Counted from the stretch's first letter, positions 41,661-55,558 are shown. The stretch is DNA of 64,000 nucleotides from Cannabis sativa (GCF_029168945.1 NC_083603.1:44278406-44342405); one strand, 5' to 3'. Translations and numbers: made by a program. Notes: a model not told the origin generated them from the sequence alone.

Positions 41661-42141
41661 CTAACCCTAGTGGAATATGCTATAAATAGATAGTGAAGGC
41701 TTCAGGAAAATTACACTTTTCTTCTAACACTTTCTGAATCAGAAAAAACTGAGCCTTCTCTCTCCCTATCTTTAGCTGACCACTCTCTCTCTTCTTCCTT
41801 AGAATTTCGAAATCCTTAGTGTATGAGTAGTGCCCACACACATCAAGTGATACCTCAATCATAGTGAGGAAGATCGTGAAGAAAGATCATCAGCAAAGGA
41901 GATTCAGCATCAAAGATTCAGAGAAAGAGATCCAGGTTAAGATATTGATAATGCTCTGCTACAGAAAGGAATCAAGGGCTAGATATCTGAACGGAAGGAG
42001 TCATTATATTCCGCTGCACCCAATGTAAGGTTTCTTAAACTTTATATGTGTTTATTTCATCGTTTTAGAAAGTTCATATTTAGGGTGTTAATAAACATAC
42101 TTGTGAGTAGATCTAAGATCCTGGTAAAATAATTTCCAACA
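41661..42141 (+). repeat. 5' LTR of copia element, second part
   Basis: Resumes with CTAACCCTAGTGG after the gypsy insertion and contains a TATA-like CTATAAATAGATAG at about 41678-41691. It matches 49942-50422 of the 3' LTR. The 60-residue open frame on the minus strand is present in both LTRs and is not thought to be a gene. Confidence 0.9.
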
Positions 42142-45100
42142 ACTGGCCTCAGAGCCATGGTAATTGATTTACTTGCAAGAAATTTGGACTTTAAAACGAT
42201 TGTTTGTATGTTCTTTGGATGGTATCATGTTGTATTGAGTGTTATTTGATGATTGATTGATGTTTGTGAAATTTTCGTGAAAAATAATTGTGATTTCGTT
42301 TCTGGAATTATTTTTATTGGATAGTAGGGAAAAAATTAAGCAAGTTAGCCTTTTACAGAACTCAATTTGGATTTTATTTGAATTAGTTATGATTTTTTGA
42401 AGATTTGACAAAATCGGGGCTGTGCTGATATTTTCCTGCGATCGCAGAACTGTCCGTACAGTTTCGAAATTTTTTGTTTTTCTTCAATTTTTCATGCTTT
42501 TTCATGGAATTAACTTCCAATTTTTTGTATGGTTTTGTATATATACTATTACTATTCCTAATTCAATTCTAATTATCATTTTGAATTAATTTAATTCAAG
42601 ATATTAGTGTAATTTGAATTTGAATAGAATTAGTATTTATCTTTTTGCTTAAAAATCTATCTTATTTTTAAATTTGATTATATTTTTTTTTTAAATTTAA
42701 GGTCAGATTTTTTAAGATATAAAAATATCTTATCTTTTAAGATATTTTAAAAAATATCTTATCTCTTAAGATTTTTTAATTAAATCTTTTTAGATATTTT
42801 GACCATATTTAAATTTAAAATAAGATATTTATAATCATGTAATTTTAAATAGATATAAGATATTTTGCTAATTTTTAAATTTTGTTATTTTATTTATTTA
42901 AATTAAATTTAAAATCTCAAAAGATATTTCATTTATCTTTTCTAATTTTTATTTAATTTTATTTTTAAAATAACATTTAAAATTTAAAAGTAGTTAGCAA
43001 ATTTTTGAAATGATATTTAGGTTGGTTGAAACCTAATTTTTCAAAATTGTAGGTTTAATTTTAAATTTAAATTTTTTTAAAATTTCGAATTTTCAAATTT
43101 TTTTTAAAATTTTCGAAAAATTATTTTTTAATTAATTAATTATTTCGAAATTAATTATTTAATTTAAAATTAAATAAATCCTACATCCAACTATCCAGCT
43201 AACCTTGTTGCAGGAGTATGTGGTTTTAGCTTGTTTGTAAGTTTTCAAAACCTATTATTACTTGATTGCAAATAGCCATGGTTACCTTTTGCCAGATCTA
43301 ATGATCTGATGGCTCCCTTGGTCAAGATAATAATTTGTAACAGGTAAATTTTACAATCTTCTTTCATCTGTGTATGACCTAGCAACATGATAGGATCCAT
43401 CCAAAGTGTGCCTGAGTGAGCCTATATGTTTATTTTGTTTTAATATAGATACATATAGGTTGTTGCTAAATAAAATGTCACACCATGATAGATTTTATTT
43501 AGGTCCATTTAGTTATTGGACCTATTCAATTAATAACAGTTATTCATTTTAAGGTTAAATTCCTCTCTTTTGGGCCTTGTGTGAGAGTTGGGAGCCATAG
43601 AAGTGGGTACGACATACTGAACCCAGCACCCCCTCACACAAACCACCCCAATTGTGAAGGCCCATTTGCCTGATTTGAATAACTGTACTAGGTTAATTAA
43701 ACTAGTTTAACCTAATAAAATTGATTAGCAACATAATTAATTTCATTTATTTTGAAATTAATTTAAGAAAAATATAGTTTAAGGAATTTTATATTCTAAG
43801 CTAAACTATATGTATTTTCTTGTATTAAATTAAATATAGAATTATAACCATCTAGATTCTTTCTGGAGCTTAATTTAAATTTTTCATTAAATATTCCTAT
43901 TTAAGTTGACATTTAGTTATCTACAACTAATCAACTTAAATCTGAATATCTTTTGAATTTCAAATTTCAAAATTAAGTTGAGGAATTTTAGGCATTGGTT
44001 ATTAAGATTCTTTAGATATTTTTTAAGTTAATATCTTTTCTAATATTAACTTAAAATGGAATATTTTCAAATTAAGTGGTTACAACTTAATTTTTGATAT
44101 TTAATTAAATTTAAATTTGAAAAATATTTAAGTTCTAGATTTTTTCTAATACAACTTAAATTAGATATTTTTTCAAATTTTGTGGAAAAGATACTTAGTC
44201 AAATAAGATATTTTCTAGATAGTTATTTCTAGACTACTTATTATTTCTAATATTAAATAGGAAAATATTATAAATTGTGAAATTAATTATTTAATTAATT
44301 TTGGTACAATTTATTTTAAGTATATTTTTCCTAGTATTAAACTAGAAATTAATAATTAAGCCTTCTCTACACTTAATTATTTATTTCTTGAATTTAATAC
44401 ATTTAATTAATTTGAAAATTAAATATCTAAGTTGATTTTTATCATCATACTTAAATATTTCTTTTTCATGACATTTAATTAAATAGAAAATTATATTTTA
44501 GTTGAAATTTAATTTTTCAACTAAATTTAAATAATTTTCAAAATATATTTTTTTTCTTTATTTTATTAATCAATTTTCGAAATTGCATTTCTTAAATGCT
44601 AGAATTTCGAATTTTATCTTGAAAAATAGATTAAGTTGTAAATTAATTATTTTAATTAATTCTTGGATCAACTTAAATCAATGATTTTTTCATTTATTGA
44701 TTAATTTAAAATAAATTGAATTAAAGTATATTATTAGAAATTGAATTAATTAGTCAAAGGAAAATCTAGATAGATGATATTTTTGCTTGAAGTATTTTTC
44801 TAGTGTATTTAATTAAATAGAAAATTAATATTTAAGTTGATTTTCATCATCATACTTAAATATTTGAAATTTTTCTTATATATTTAATTAAATAGGAAAA
44901 TTATATTTTTTGTTGTAAATTAATTTTATTAATTAATTTTGGGCCAACATTAAATTAGAATAATTTTTCCAGGATTTAATTTTTATTTTAACATGCATTT
45001 TTGAAAATTGTATCCTTGAATACTTTAATTTTTCGAAATGCAATATATATTTATAGAAAATTAAATTTGAGTTGTAAATTAATTTATATTAATTTTGTAA

Positions 45101-48100
45101 CAACTTAAATATTTTTTCTAAATATTTATTGGATATTATTACTAAGATGGAAATAATTAATGTTATTTTCATATCCATCTAAGTAAAATTTATAAATATT
45201 AAATTAAAATTTATATTTAGAATTTTTCATTCTAAATTGGAAATTTTAATTAAATAAATATATATATTTAAAATAAATAGAATAAATAAAGAGAATCAAA
45301 GAAAATACAACTCACTTTAAATAATGAGCTTGATTATTATTGAGATATTCGATCTCCATTGTTGGTCTTACAAAAGTTAAATGTTTTCAATATAACCTCG
45401 AGACGCTAGACTTCGTCCCCCTATGGATGGTTATTCGTTGAACGCATTTAACACCGTAAGATTTCATTTGATAAGTGTTTTGTAAGTTTTCGTCTCTATT
45501 AGACACTCCCCTACGGTGACTACTTAGAGATAAACTTATGAAACATGAAACAATGGTGGAAGCTCATAAAATGAGAATAACCTTGACTCTTGCCTACCGG
45601 GACAACGTTGGATTCTTATTTTGATCGAATAAAAGGTTGCTAGAATGTTTAACATTTTAGACGAGCTGACAACTCTATTCAATGAATGGTAGCTTTGACT
45701 CTCGCCTACCGGGACACTGTATCAGTTTGTTGAAAACCTTGGAAATTATATAGGATTGTATGTTTTAGTATTTTCACTAGTCATTCCTACTTGCTATATG
45801 TTTATAATTTCTGAATTGTGTATGAATTTATATTGAACCATGTTATTTTCTGTTATTAAGTTGTAGTTTAATTTCGAATCTTCATTGTTGGTCTAACATG
45901 TTTGTTTTTCTAATGAGATAAATTCCTAATGGATTTTCACCATTAGACATACATAATAGTGTTAGATCTCGAAAGATAAATATTGTATATGCGACATCTA
46001 GCTGTTCATCAATTGATGACACCTAAGACTAGTATTTTTACGATATGAAACAAGAAGATTACATAAATAAGATTACTTTGTCTTTCGCTAATCGAAGCAT
46101 CGTTGGATTCTTATTTATAAACGAAATTATCCTAATTCCTCTTAGCTTATTCATTTCGAATTAGCTCAATAATATATCATTGGATGAATGGTCTATAAAT
46201 CATTTCATGTCATTATATTTTCTCTTAAGAAATTAAATGACGCATATGATTATAATCCCGAAATTCTATTCCTAATTGATATAAATCCTCAATCTTAGAA
46301 ATCTCCTACTTGTATGGGCAAATCTGACTTAGAGTTTGTATTAGTAGTGCTGGTCCAAGATAGAATTACTCATTATATTTGGTATAAATTTAAGTCTTTG
46401 ACTTTAATTTTAGATTCCAAATAGAAATTTTCTTAAATTTCTAATTCCAGAATACAATACAGTTACACTTTCTCAAGTGTTTAATATCCATCTTCTATTA
46501 ATGGATTAAAACTGTATGGAATATGAGTTAGGTATTCTGTGACCAGGATCCACTTGCACTATTCTTTTATAAACCTATGTCATCATAGACACTACCACAT
46601 TTTTTTTAATCTATGGCATTTGTATCTTGTTCATAGTGGTTTTAACAAGATCAATCTCTGCAAAGAGTTAATATGCCTATATCCACTGAAAGTAGTTCAT
46701 CTCATTCGCAGATGGATGTACATTCAGGGGTGGATATGAGTTTTTCGTTGTATTCTTAAAACGATAACTCTATATTATACCTTTTAGCAAAGAAATTTGA
46801 AATGTTTGAAAATTTCATTAATTTCTAGCAATGGTTAAAACCATTAAGGTAAGTGGTTAAAGATCTTGCAAACTGATAGGGGTGGAGAAATAGTTAGTAG
46901 ATATGCAGTTCAAAGATCATTAAATTGATTTTTGAATTATATCCAAACTTACCTCCCGTAAATTTCGAGTTGCATATTGATGATTAGTTACTAGTCGTTG
47001 CCTAAATCCTTCTATGGTAATACAATTTCAGAATGATGTAATGGTTGTATACTTAATGTAAATCATTACTAGATTCATGGATGACCTAATCAAAATCTTA
47101 AGAAAAGCTAGAACTGTTAACCATGGTTTCTTAGCTATTCTAAGTGATTAGGGGTGGACCATCCCATTGTCAATAGATAAGAAAGTGTTTGTTCAAACAA
47201 ATACTACTTTTCTAAGAAAATGACTAAGTCTGAAAAACAAGTAGCAAATAAAGGAGATATTTAATTCTTGATTCCAAAAGTGTTCTATCATCTTATTTGA
47301 TATATGATGATCCCACTGCCTCTGTTGTCTTGTCACAACCAAAGAGGTTAATACCATTTAGTTTTCTTTGACATAATTCACGGTACCTTGTCGTAGTGGG
47401 AGAGTTTCTAGGAACTCACCTTCTTATGACTTGAGAGACACTAGTGATTAAAATCCATTGTGAGTTTAAACAAGTAATGGATTGTCAAGATAAGAAACTA
47501 AGAAGAAAAGCCAATAGAACTATGGTTTAATCCACTCACATGGAATAACCTAAAGTTTTCTATTACAAGGACATAAAAGGAAATTTCGTTTATAAGTCTA
47601 TTCAATGGACTTAACAAAACTTCCTGTTCCTAGTATTATAGGTTTGAGTTTATCTAAACCTATGGCTTGTGGTATACCTGGTAATTACTTACTCTAATGC
47701 AAGCAACTTACTTTAGTAAGATGATGAAGCATTTTCTTTCTAATGGCAATCTATAGAAGCTTCACAACTTCTAAGGTATAGATTTTATTTATCTAAGGAA
47801 AAGTTTCAACTATTCCAGAAAAGATAAAGCCATGAAAGAATTTCTTATATCAACAGTGAGAGGTCTTAGATATGCTTTTGTATGCCTTAGACCAGACACC
47901 TGCTGTTGAGTTGGAGTAATGAGTAGGTATCAGATTAATCCAGGAGAAGAACATTGGAAGACAATCAAGTAAATTTTAAGATTAAGAAGAGGAACTATAT
48001 GTTAGTCTATAAGGGTGTGTTTAAAACTCTTAGACTACACCATATCAGATTTCGAAATTTGCCTTTGTGCTAGAAAATCTTTCTGATAAGATGGTGATTA

Positions 48101-48527
48101 CTCTTGGGGTGGAATAGTGATTTTGGAGAAGTGTAAAAACCTATCTGAAGTCTCTAGGTCTACCAGAGAAGGACTGAATGTTAAAGCTGCAGGAAAGGTA
48201 CTTATTCAGTCTAAGGAAAGTTCTATACATCTTTGGCACCATTCCAAATTGCCTTAAACTACTAGTGTTAATTTCCTGATTAACCAAAAGTAGTTGCCAA
48301 AGGTATAGAATCCAATATCCCAAGAGAGTAGACATATAGAGAGGAATTTCACATTATCAATGATTTTGTGATTAAAGGAAGAGTAATGGTGGAGGAAAGG
48401 TTGTGGTTAATTCAACCTTTCAGATCCTATTACGAGGAGTTTACTACTACTACACTTGATTTGTATATCAAGGTGTTGAGATTATTTGAAACGCACTTTT
48501 TGTTTTATATTAGTGCAAGTGGGAGTT
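42142..48527 (+). pseudogene. Internal region of copia element: long spacer plus wrecked pol
   Basis: 42142-46500 is AT-rich spacer with no coding frame; a moderately GC-rich patch near 43560-43680 is of unknown role. From about 46850 the plus strand gives copia pol scraps: GGEIVSRYAV (integrase-like), VFVQTNTTFL near 47180, RGLRYAFVCLRPDTC and SRYQINPGEEHWK near 47855-47965 (RT/RNase H junction), and REEFHIINDFVIKGRVMVEE near 48335-48395 (RNase H end). Stops and frameshifts are throughout. The element cannot encode its own replication proteins. Confidence 0.8.
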
Positions 48528-50422
48528 TGTTGGGTTTTATGCCCTAAATAAAACTCATTTCAATATAATCAGATTTACTTATTAATATAGATCAGAAATA
48601 ACATTTAATGTTGCATGGTTCACATGATTTATTTCATGATTATATGTACATAATGTATAAATTCATCTAAAACCCTTTTCACATACTTGATCCTGTTTAT
48701 TGTGCCGTCAACACATTGGAAAGTAAACATGACTATGTGAATAAAGTTTCCTAGATTTATCAGACACAGGGTTTTACTGATATGATAATCTACAACAAGA
48801 GTTTACTTGCATTTGGAGAAGTGCTATGTTCTTTCCAGAGCATTGGTTAAAGTAAAGCTCAGGTTGGATGCATGGAGTATGCATCGGAAGGGACCGATAT
48901 TGAACTTTGACTTAGATTTAATTAAACTTACCGTAAAATCTATTCAAGTCAATATCGCCTAGTTGATCCTAGATCAAATGATCTTAATCCTGTTATGATT
49001 AGGCTCAATCTTGAAAGGCTATTCGTGTTCCTTGAATTGTTAGTTAAGCCTACCTTTTGGTCAGGGTGATACGTACTTTTTGGGAGCACGGTAGTGCAAT
49101 TGAGTGGGAGCGCTATCATAAACATGGAATCTATAGCTTCTATCTGGCGAATAGTAAGCAAAGGATGATCTCCTTTGAGCTTGACCAAACGAACATAAAT
49201 GATGGAGTACTCATTTCACATAAGCTGAAATATCATTTATACGGGGTCAAGTGTTTTAAGGAATAAATACATTGTAGGGTGTAACGGTAATTTAATCCCT
49301 TTACAGTGTAGATCATTCATATAGAGGATCATTGATCACATTAGGATTATAACAATGGATAACTAATGATGTGTCTATATGGTGGAACATATAGAGCATT
49401 CTATATAACTGAGAGTGCAATTCTAAGTTCTATGCGTGGATTCAACGAAGAATTAATAAGTTAGTGAATTTTAGTGCTAAATTCTTGATCTACTTATTGG
49501 AAGCTCGGTTATATAGACCCATGGTCCCCCCACTAGTTGAGATAATATTGCTTGCAAGACTCATGTAATTGGTTTTGATTAATCAATTATAATTCACGAA
49601 TTAGACTATGTCTATTTGTGAAATTTTCACTAAGTAAGGGCGAAATTGTAAAGAAAGAGTTTATAGGGGCATATTTGTTAATTATGATACTTTGTATGGT
49701 TCAATTAATAAATATGATAAATGACAATATTATTTAATAATTATTTATAGTTATTAAATAGTTAGAATTGGCATTTAAATGGTTGAATTAGGAAATTGGC
49801 ATTTTTGAGAAAATCATATACAAAAGGTGTTAAAATTGCAATATTGCAAAAACAAGGCCCAATCCACTAAGTGTAGGGCCAGCCACTTTTGTAGGAAATT
49901 TAAACTTTTTTTTTTCATTATTTTAATGCCAAATAATTCAAACCTAACCCTAGTGGAATGCTATAAATAGATAGTGAAGGCTTCAGGAAAATTACACTTT
50001 TCTTCTAACACTTTCTGAATCAGAAAAAACTGAGCCTTCTCTCTCCCTATCTTTAGCTGACCACTCTCTCTCTTCTTCCTTAGAATTTCGAAATCCTTAG
50101 TGTATGAGTAGTGCCCACACACATCAAGTGATACCTCAATCATAGTGAGGAAGATCGTGAAGAAAGATCATCAGCAAAGGAGATTCAGCATCAAAGATTC
50201 AGAGAAAGAGATCCAGGTTCAGATATTGATAATGCTCTGCTACAGAAAGGAATCAATGGCTAGATATCTGAACGGAAGGAGTCATTATATTCCGCTGCAC
50301 CCAATGTAAGGTTTCTTAAACTTTATATGTGTTTATTTCATCGTTTTAGAAAGTTCATATTTAGGGTGTTAATAAACATACTTGTAAGTAGATCTAAGAT
50401 CCTGGTAAAATAATTTCCAACA
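48528..50422 (+). repeat. 3' LTR of copia element (intact)
   Basis: 1895 bp, TG...CA. TATA-like CTATAAATAGATAG near 49960-49973. Followed by the CATAT duplication. Confidence 0.93.
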
Positions 50423-50800
50423 CATATATCTTGGGGAGAAGATTTGTTTAAGCCTTACTTCAAGAAGAAGTAAGCACACATCAATAGATGAAGAGAGTTC
50501 ACTACTTGGTGTGTTTGAGATATCAAATTAGCAAGGTGAATTACAAAAGGTTGTGGCAAATCATTAGAGGGAGTCTAAATTTATTTAAGTCAATTGCTTT
50601 TGTAATAATCTTTGATACTTTACAAATTGATTTCATTCTTTAGGCGTGGCCCCGTGAACTAGCAGTGTTTGAAAGAACACTGATACCACGTACAAATCTC
50701 TTGTGTCAAGTTTTAAACTTTGCACTATTATTTCTATTTTTTCTTTACTGTTATTAAAGAAAATTATTGGCATTTCTAAAAATACGATTTTTTTTTCAGG
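50423..50800 (+). mobile_element. Remnant of older copia-like LTR, right part
   Basis: Continues the sequence interrupted at 31124 and includes TTAGGCGTGGCCCCGTGAAC and CTTGTGTCAAG, which resemble the R-U5 end of SIRE-like copia LTRs. The right end is uncertain. Confidence 0.45.
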
Positions 50801-51060
50801 TTTTAAAACTAAAAAAATAAATTGATTTTTACATACTATGACATCAATTTTTTATATGGTTTCGGTTTTTATTACATATGTTTTCGATTCTTATTAAATA
50901 ACTGATGCTATAGTGTATATTATGGCGTCAGCTATTTAATAATAACTGACATCATAGGATTCTTTTATGGAGTCGGTTATTATGTTTAATCTTACAACAT
51001 TATTTGAATTAGCATCGGTAACAAATTTTGTTAAAATTGATACTGAAAGAGTTTAAAAAT
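50801..51060. repeat. CACTA-like subterminal fragment
   Basis: Repeated TAATAACTGACATCATAGG / GGAGTCGGTTATT style blocks resemble those near the left end of the CACTA-like element at 52661. No complete termini. Confidence 0.4.
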
Positions 51061-51513
51061 TGCCTCTAAAGTCCACAATTATAATAGTGCTTTAGATATT
51101 GAATTAAATCATGCAATTGAATTATTGTATATTTTATGATTACCCTTAATTATCCATATTAATATTGTGCAAGTGACTGTTTTCTTAGTATTACTTTTTT
51201 TTCTATCTTCGAGTTGTATCTCCACCTATTTATTTTAATTGTCAAATAATAACAAGTATACATGATTTATAAATTTCTCCAAATAATGGAGCAAATGGAT
51301 AGTAATTGGTTAGTCCAGTTGTGATATACAGTTTTAACTACTTTTTGTATAGATTGTTCATTGTGCGTATTAATTTATACCTGAACCACCTGCAACTTGA
51401 ACTACATATGAAAGAAAATAATTAAACTAAAAGCACACTACCATATAAAAGAAAATGATTATAGTATCAAACTTTATAACAAAACTTTGCATAAATGATT
51501 AATATTATTAATA
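51061..51513. other. AT-rich DNA, nothing recognised
   Basis: No gene or repeat structure recognised. Confidence 0.5.
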
Positions 51514-51882
51514 GGATAAATATTATTTTGGACTTTGTGTTTTACAAAAGTTATTGATTGGACTTTCTGTTTTGTTAAATGATAAAATAGACCATGTATT
51601 TTCTAAAATAGTAAAATTATGATCCTAAACTTAATTTTTAACAATTTTTTTAATATAACCAACTTGAAGACAATTTCTAACACGAACAGATACAGAAAAT
51701 ATAAACAGTTTTGTCATAATACCTTCAGATCGAATTATTATTAATTTTGTTTTGACAAAAAATCAGTTCAGGATCATATTTGTACTATTTTAAAAAATAC
51801 AGGATCTATTTTGTCATTTAACAAAATAAAGGATCTAATTGGTAACTTTTGTAAAATACAGAGTCCAAAATGGTATTTACCC
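51514..51882. mobile_element. MULE-type MITE (family X), complete copy
   Basis: 369 bp with termini GGATAAATATTATTTTGGAC and (reverse) GGGTAAATACCATTTTGGAC. The inverted repeats extend about 75-80 bp. Flanking nonamers TTATTAATA and TTGTTAAAA agree at 7 of 9 positions, compatible with a decayed 9-bp duplication. Confidence 0.78.
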
Positions 51883-52660
51883 TTGTTAAAATTAGAATAT
51901 TTTTATTAGATATCTCAAAGTGTCTAACACTATAATAATATAGCGCGTTATGAGTAGTTAGTAAATTTTTATATTATTTATTAAATTAAAATATATTAGA
52001 CTAAATATTGAATTATACAATAGTAATTTGTTACTTAAGATATGACTTAATACCTTATTATTATTACCTTTTTTCCACTCCTTCATGCATGTGCATACTT
52101 GGACGAGAGTAGGTTCAAATTGATTAGATACCAAAATTGACCAAACTTAAATTAGCATTTAATATAAGGAAGTACTAAAGTTGCATGACAATTCTCCACT
52201 CTAAAACATTATTATATTCTAGACTCTATATTATGTATAGTTGTTTCTTATATATTACCTACTAATCTTTACAAATGCACTGTAGTACTGTTCTGATTAT
52301 TGTCTTTATCAGCTTTATCGTAATGTTACCATAAAATACTAAAAAGAAGAAAAGAAAAATCCAATCAAAATTCTTATATTTTGTCAAGAAAATAATGCCA
52401 CACTTCCCAAGTAGGTATTTGTTTAAAAACTAAAGTGAAAAGAATATATTTATGAGGATGGCTATTAGGGAGTAATGACAATATGAAGTTCCATGGTTTA
52501 ATATTTTACTGTTTATTTCATGTAAAATATTATTGTACAATAATAATTAATTATTTTTTAATAATTATTATTAAATTAAAAAATATGTAATATATTATAT
52601 GTAATTCTATTCATAATGATATTATAAGTATTGAATAGTATTAATATTTTTTTAGACCAC
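51883..52660. other. AT-rich DNA, nothing recognised
   Basis: No gene or terminal repeat recognised. Confidence 0.5.
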
Positions 52661-53156
52661 CACTACTAAAAAATTAAGCTTTAAAGACAGTTTTTATGAA
52701 TTTTTAGTGTCAATTTTTGCAAAATATATTACTTATGTTGTTTTAGACAATGCTGAAGGGGTATTAAATAATCATCGCTATAGAGACCCTATAATGTCGA
52801 TTATTTTATAGAAACATACTCTATGAGGTCCCTATAATGTCAGTTTTTATGAGATAACAGACTCCATAGGGAACTATGGAATTGGTTTTTATGAAATAAT
52901 TGACTCTATAAAGGCTTCCTATAGTTTTTTTCAACTTTAAAATTTGTGTGTTAAAATAATTTTTTTAATTTTTATTAAAAATGTAAATTGTTTTCATATA
53001 TATTATTTTATTTATAAATATAATTAAATTAAGTAAAAAATATATATAATAAGCATAAATAAAAATTAAATTGAAAAGTTAAATAAATACACATTTACAT
53101 TTTCTCTAAGTGTTTGTATATTCGATATCTTTTTAATAATATTTTATATTTTATAA

Positions 53157-53420
53157 TATGTGTTTGTATTTTTTTAGTATTTTATTATCATTTTTATAAT
53201 TTTTTAAGTTATGTTTTGTATAATAATTAATATATTGAATAATAAATAATGTGTAATATTTTAATTTTTATGTAATTTAATATTTTCATACATTTAAATT
53301 TTATAGTATGTGTTTGTATTTTTTTAATATATTAGTATCATTTTTATAATTTTTTAAGTTATGTTTTGTATAATAATTAATATATTGAATAATAAATAAT
53401 GTATAATATTTAATTTTTAT
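53157..53420. repeat. Tandem duplication of about 150 bp inside the CACTA element
   Basis: TGTGTTTGTATTTTTTTA followed by about 90 bases ending in AATAATAAATAATGT occurs at about 53159-53252 and again at about 53309-53402, with few differences. Confidence 0.8.
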
Positions 53421-53504
53421 TCTAAAATGTACAATACTAATTTTCTTTTATATCTCTTCTTGTATTTAAATAAAATCATGAAAGTTAATTTATACAAAAA
53501 TAAT

Positions 53505-53590
53505 CTTTTAGTATATTGGTAAGGACTTATCAATATATCTTTTATGTTAGAGGTTCAAATCGCAATAAAGACACTTTTTTGTAATTTTTT
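53505..53590 (+). repeat. SINE-like fragment (possible pol III boxes)
   Basis: An A-box-like TATTGGTAAGGAC (about 53514) is followed 30-40 bases later by a B-box-like GAGGTTCAAATC (about 53551). This spacing is typical of tRNA-derived SINE heads. The rest is not recognisable. Confidence 0.35.
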
Positions 53591-53884
53591 TAACTTACTA
53601 TATCTATCATTAGCACTCAATAATATCTATCATTATCACTCAATAATATAACAATATAATATTTATCCTAACTATTACAATACTAATTACTAACATTTTG
53701 TAACTAACTATTAACTAATCTTGCTCTAAATTACTAAATAATAACTAGTCCTAATTCTACCGAAATTTCGGCAGCATAACGGCTATAATTGAACATTTCT
53801 AAAAAAATAAAGTTGTTAATAACAATAAAACACAATCTAAAATAATATAAAACAATCACAATAATATTTAACAATGCAAAATTT

Positions 53885-54035
53885 ACTCCACATCCGACCG
53901 CAGTAAATGTATTCGCAGAACCTACTTCATTACGGATGAATATTAAAGATATTCAAACTCATCTAATATGCATATTATTCCACCTATCCGACCGCAGTAT
54001 AATATATTATAGAACTTACTTCACTACAAATAATT
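53885..54035. repeat. Two diverged copies of a CATCCGACCGCAGTA unit
   Basis: CCACATCCGACCGCAGTAAAT at about 53889 and CCACCTATCCGACCGCAGTAT at about 53979, each followed by AGAAC(C)TTACTTCA-type sequence. The period is about 90 bases. Confidence 0.6.
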
Positions 54036-55320
54036 AAATATTTAAAATATTAAAACTCTTCTAAGTATTCATCATTAATTAATAACAAAAGTTAATAAAT
54101 GTATACCTCTAGCCTCTAGCTAGCTAGAGACAGATCAACACTAAATAAGTCGAATCCTTGTAAATTGGTCTCGCAACCTATAATATAAAAAAAAATATTA
54201 TAAAATTTACTATTTTAATCATTTAACTACTTAGTAATTATATAATTTATGAGTAACTAGTAATAAAAATACATGAATAGCAATAAAAATTAGTAACTAA
54301 TTAAATAGTTGTAACTAACTATTAACATAGTTATAACTAACTATTTACTAGCTACTAAAAAATAAAAATACATGAATAAAATAAAAATATAATAATTTTT
54401 AAACTGTTGTTTGTAAACTAATTTTTTTAAAAATTAATTTTTAAATTTTTATTTTAGTATTCTCATATCTTTCTCATTCACAATATTTAACAAAACTATT
54501 AGTTTAAAATATTCAATATATACATATACAATACATAAAATATTTTTCTATATCACATTCTCATTCACAGTACGTATACACTTAATGCATATTCAATACA
54601 ACATAAAATACATATATGTATGCTATTAAAGTTTAAATTTTTACCTTATTACTGCAATCTGACTACCAATGCCAACCAAAATTCGGCCACCACACATAAC
54701 CACAATAACACAATCTTAATAATATAAAAAAACTCTTAAAAAAATTATAAAATAAAAAATAAAGCAATGTACATTACTAAAATTAGAATAAATTATATTT
54801 ATATCTTAATGGATGTTGAGATTTAATATTTTCTCCACTAAAATTGGTGGTCGGAGGTATAACCACCACAACCACTACCTCTACCTTCAGTATATAATTT
54901 TGAGTATAGAAAATAAAAGATTTTAATAAAAAAAAATGAGTTGAAATGGTGAAAAAAAATGGTAAAATGAGAAGTGATTAATTAACGAGGTGGTTGGCAG
55001 AGAGGGTTTGGAGTTTCTCTGGTTTTGGGGTTTCTGGGTCGGTTGATCGAGAAGAAGACGAAGGGTTGGGGAAGGTTATAAACCCCTTAGGCGTAAATAA
55101 CCGACAACATAGGGATATGCCATACCTTATTTTAATTTCCAGCAAAAATAAAAGTCACTAAAGTTCATTGTTGTAGTAGTGCATCTTCAATTGATTGAGT
55201 AAATTTTATGAAAAATTTACCTTAAGAAGCTGTGATTTTTTTTTTCACATATATACTACACGTACTAAAAAATTACAAATATGTACAAAATAAAAACAAA
55301 AAATTATACAATACATATAT

Positions 55321-55550
55321 AGGGACACGATTTTGTCCCGTGATGTACTTTCACGGAATGTATTCCGTAGTACATTAGATGGGTCTCGGAGTACATTAAA
55401 TGAGTGTCAGGGTACATTTTTACTTTTTAACCCTAATTACTCCTAGATCAATCTCAACCATCAGATTAAATAAGTCTCTCATCTGACGGCTGCTGTACAT
55501 CACGGAATGCATTCCGTGAAAGTACAATCACGGAATAAAATCATATCCCT
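55321..55550. mobile_element. hAT-type MITE copy 2
   Basis: 230 bp, AGGGACACGATTTTGTCCC ... AATCATATCCCT, flanked by ACATATAT on both sides (55313-55320, 55551-55558). It is the best-preserved copy: inner inverted blocks TTTCACGGAATGTATTCCG and CGGAATGCATTCCGTGAAA are near-perfect complements. Confidence 0.9.
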
Positions 55551-55558
55551 ACATATAT

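Larger units (their letters stand above)
31125..50422 (+). mobile_element. Copia-type LTR retrotransposon with 1.9-kb LTRs, itself interrupted
   Basis: LTRs start TGTTGGGTTTTATGCCC and end TTTCCAACA. The 3' LTR (48528-50422) is intact at 1895 bp. The 5' LTR (31125-42141) is split by a gypsy element at 32540-41660. CATAT flanks the whole (31120-31124, 50423-50427). The primer-binding region after the 5' LTR reads TGGCCTCAGAGCCATGG, and a purine tract AGTGGGAGTT precedes the 3' LTR, so orientation is plus. Internal pol remnants (46.9-48.5 kb) are copia-like but wrecked. LTR pairs differ at about ten sites, so insertion is recent although the interior is defective, as in a non-autonomous derivative mobilised in trans. 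Confidence 0.9.
52661..55181. mobile_element. CACTA-like (EnSpm) non-autonomous element
   Basis: The left terminus is CACTACTAAAAAATTAAGC and the right terminus GTTCATTGTTGTAGTAGTG, so both ends read CACTACTA inward. Flanking triplets CAC and CAT nearly match the 3-bp duplication expected. The subterminal region has repeated short blocks of the type CTATAATGTCGATTATTTTATAG and their variants. No transposase frame remains. Interior repeats are listed separately. Confidence 0.7.

Noticed and set aside
53157..54035. CRISPR-like array
   Set aside because: Only two copies of each unit, AT-rich and inside a CACTA-like plant element; no regular spacers.
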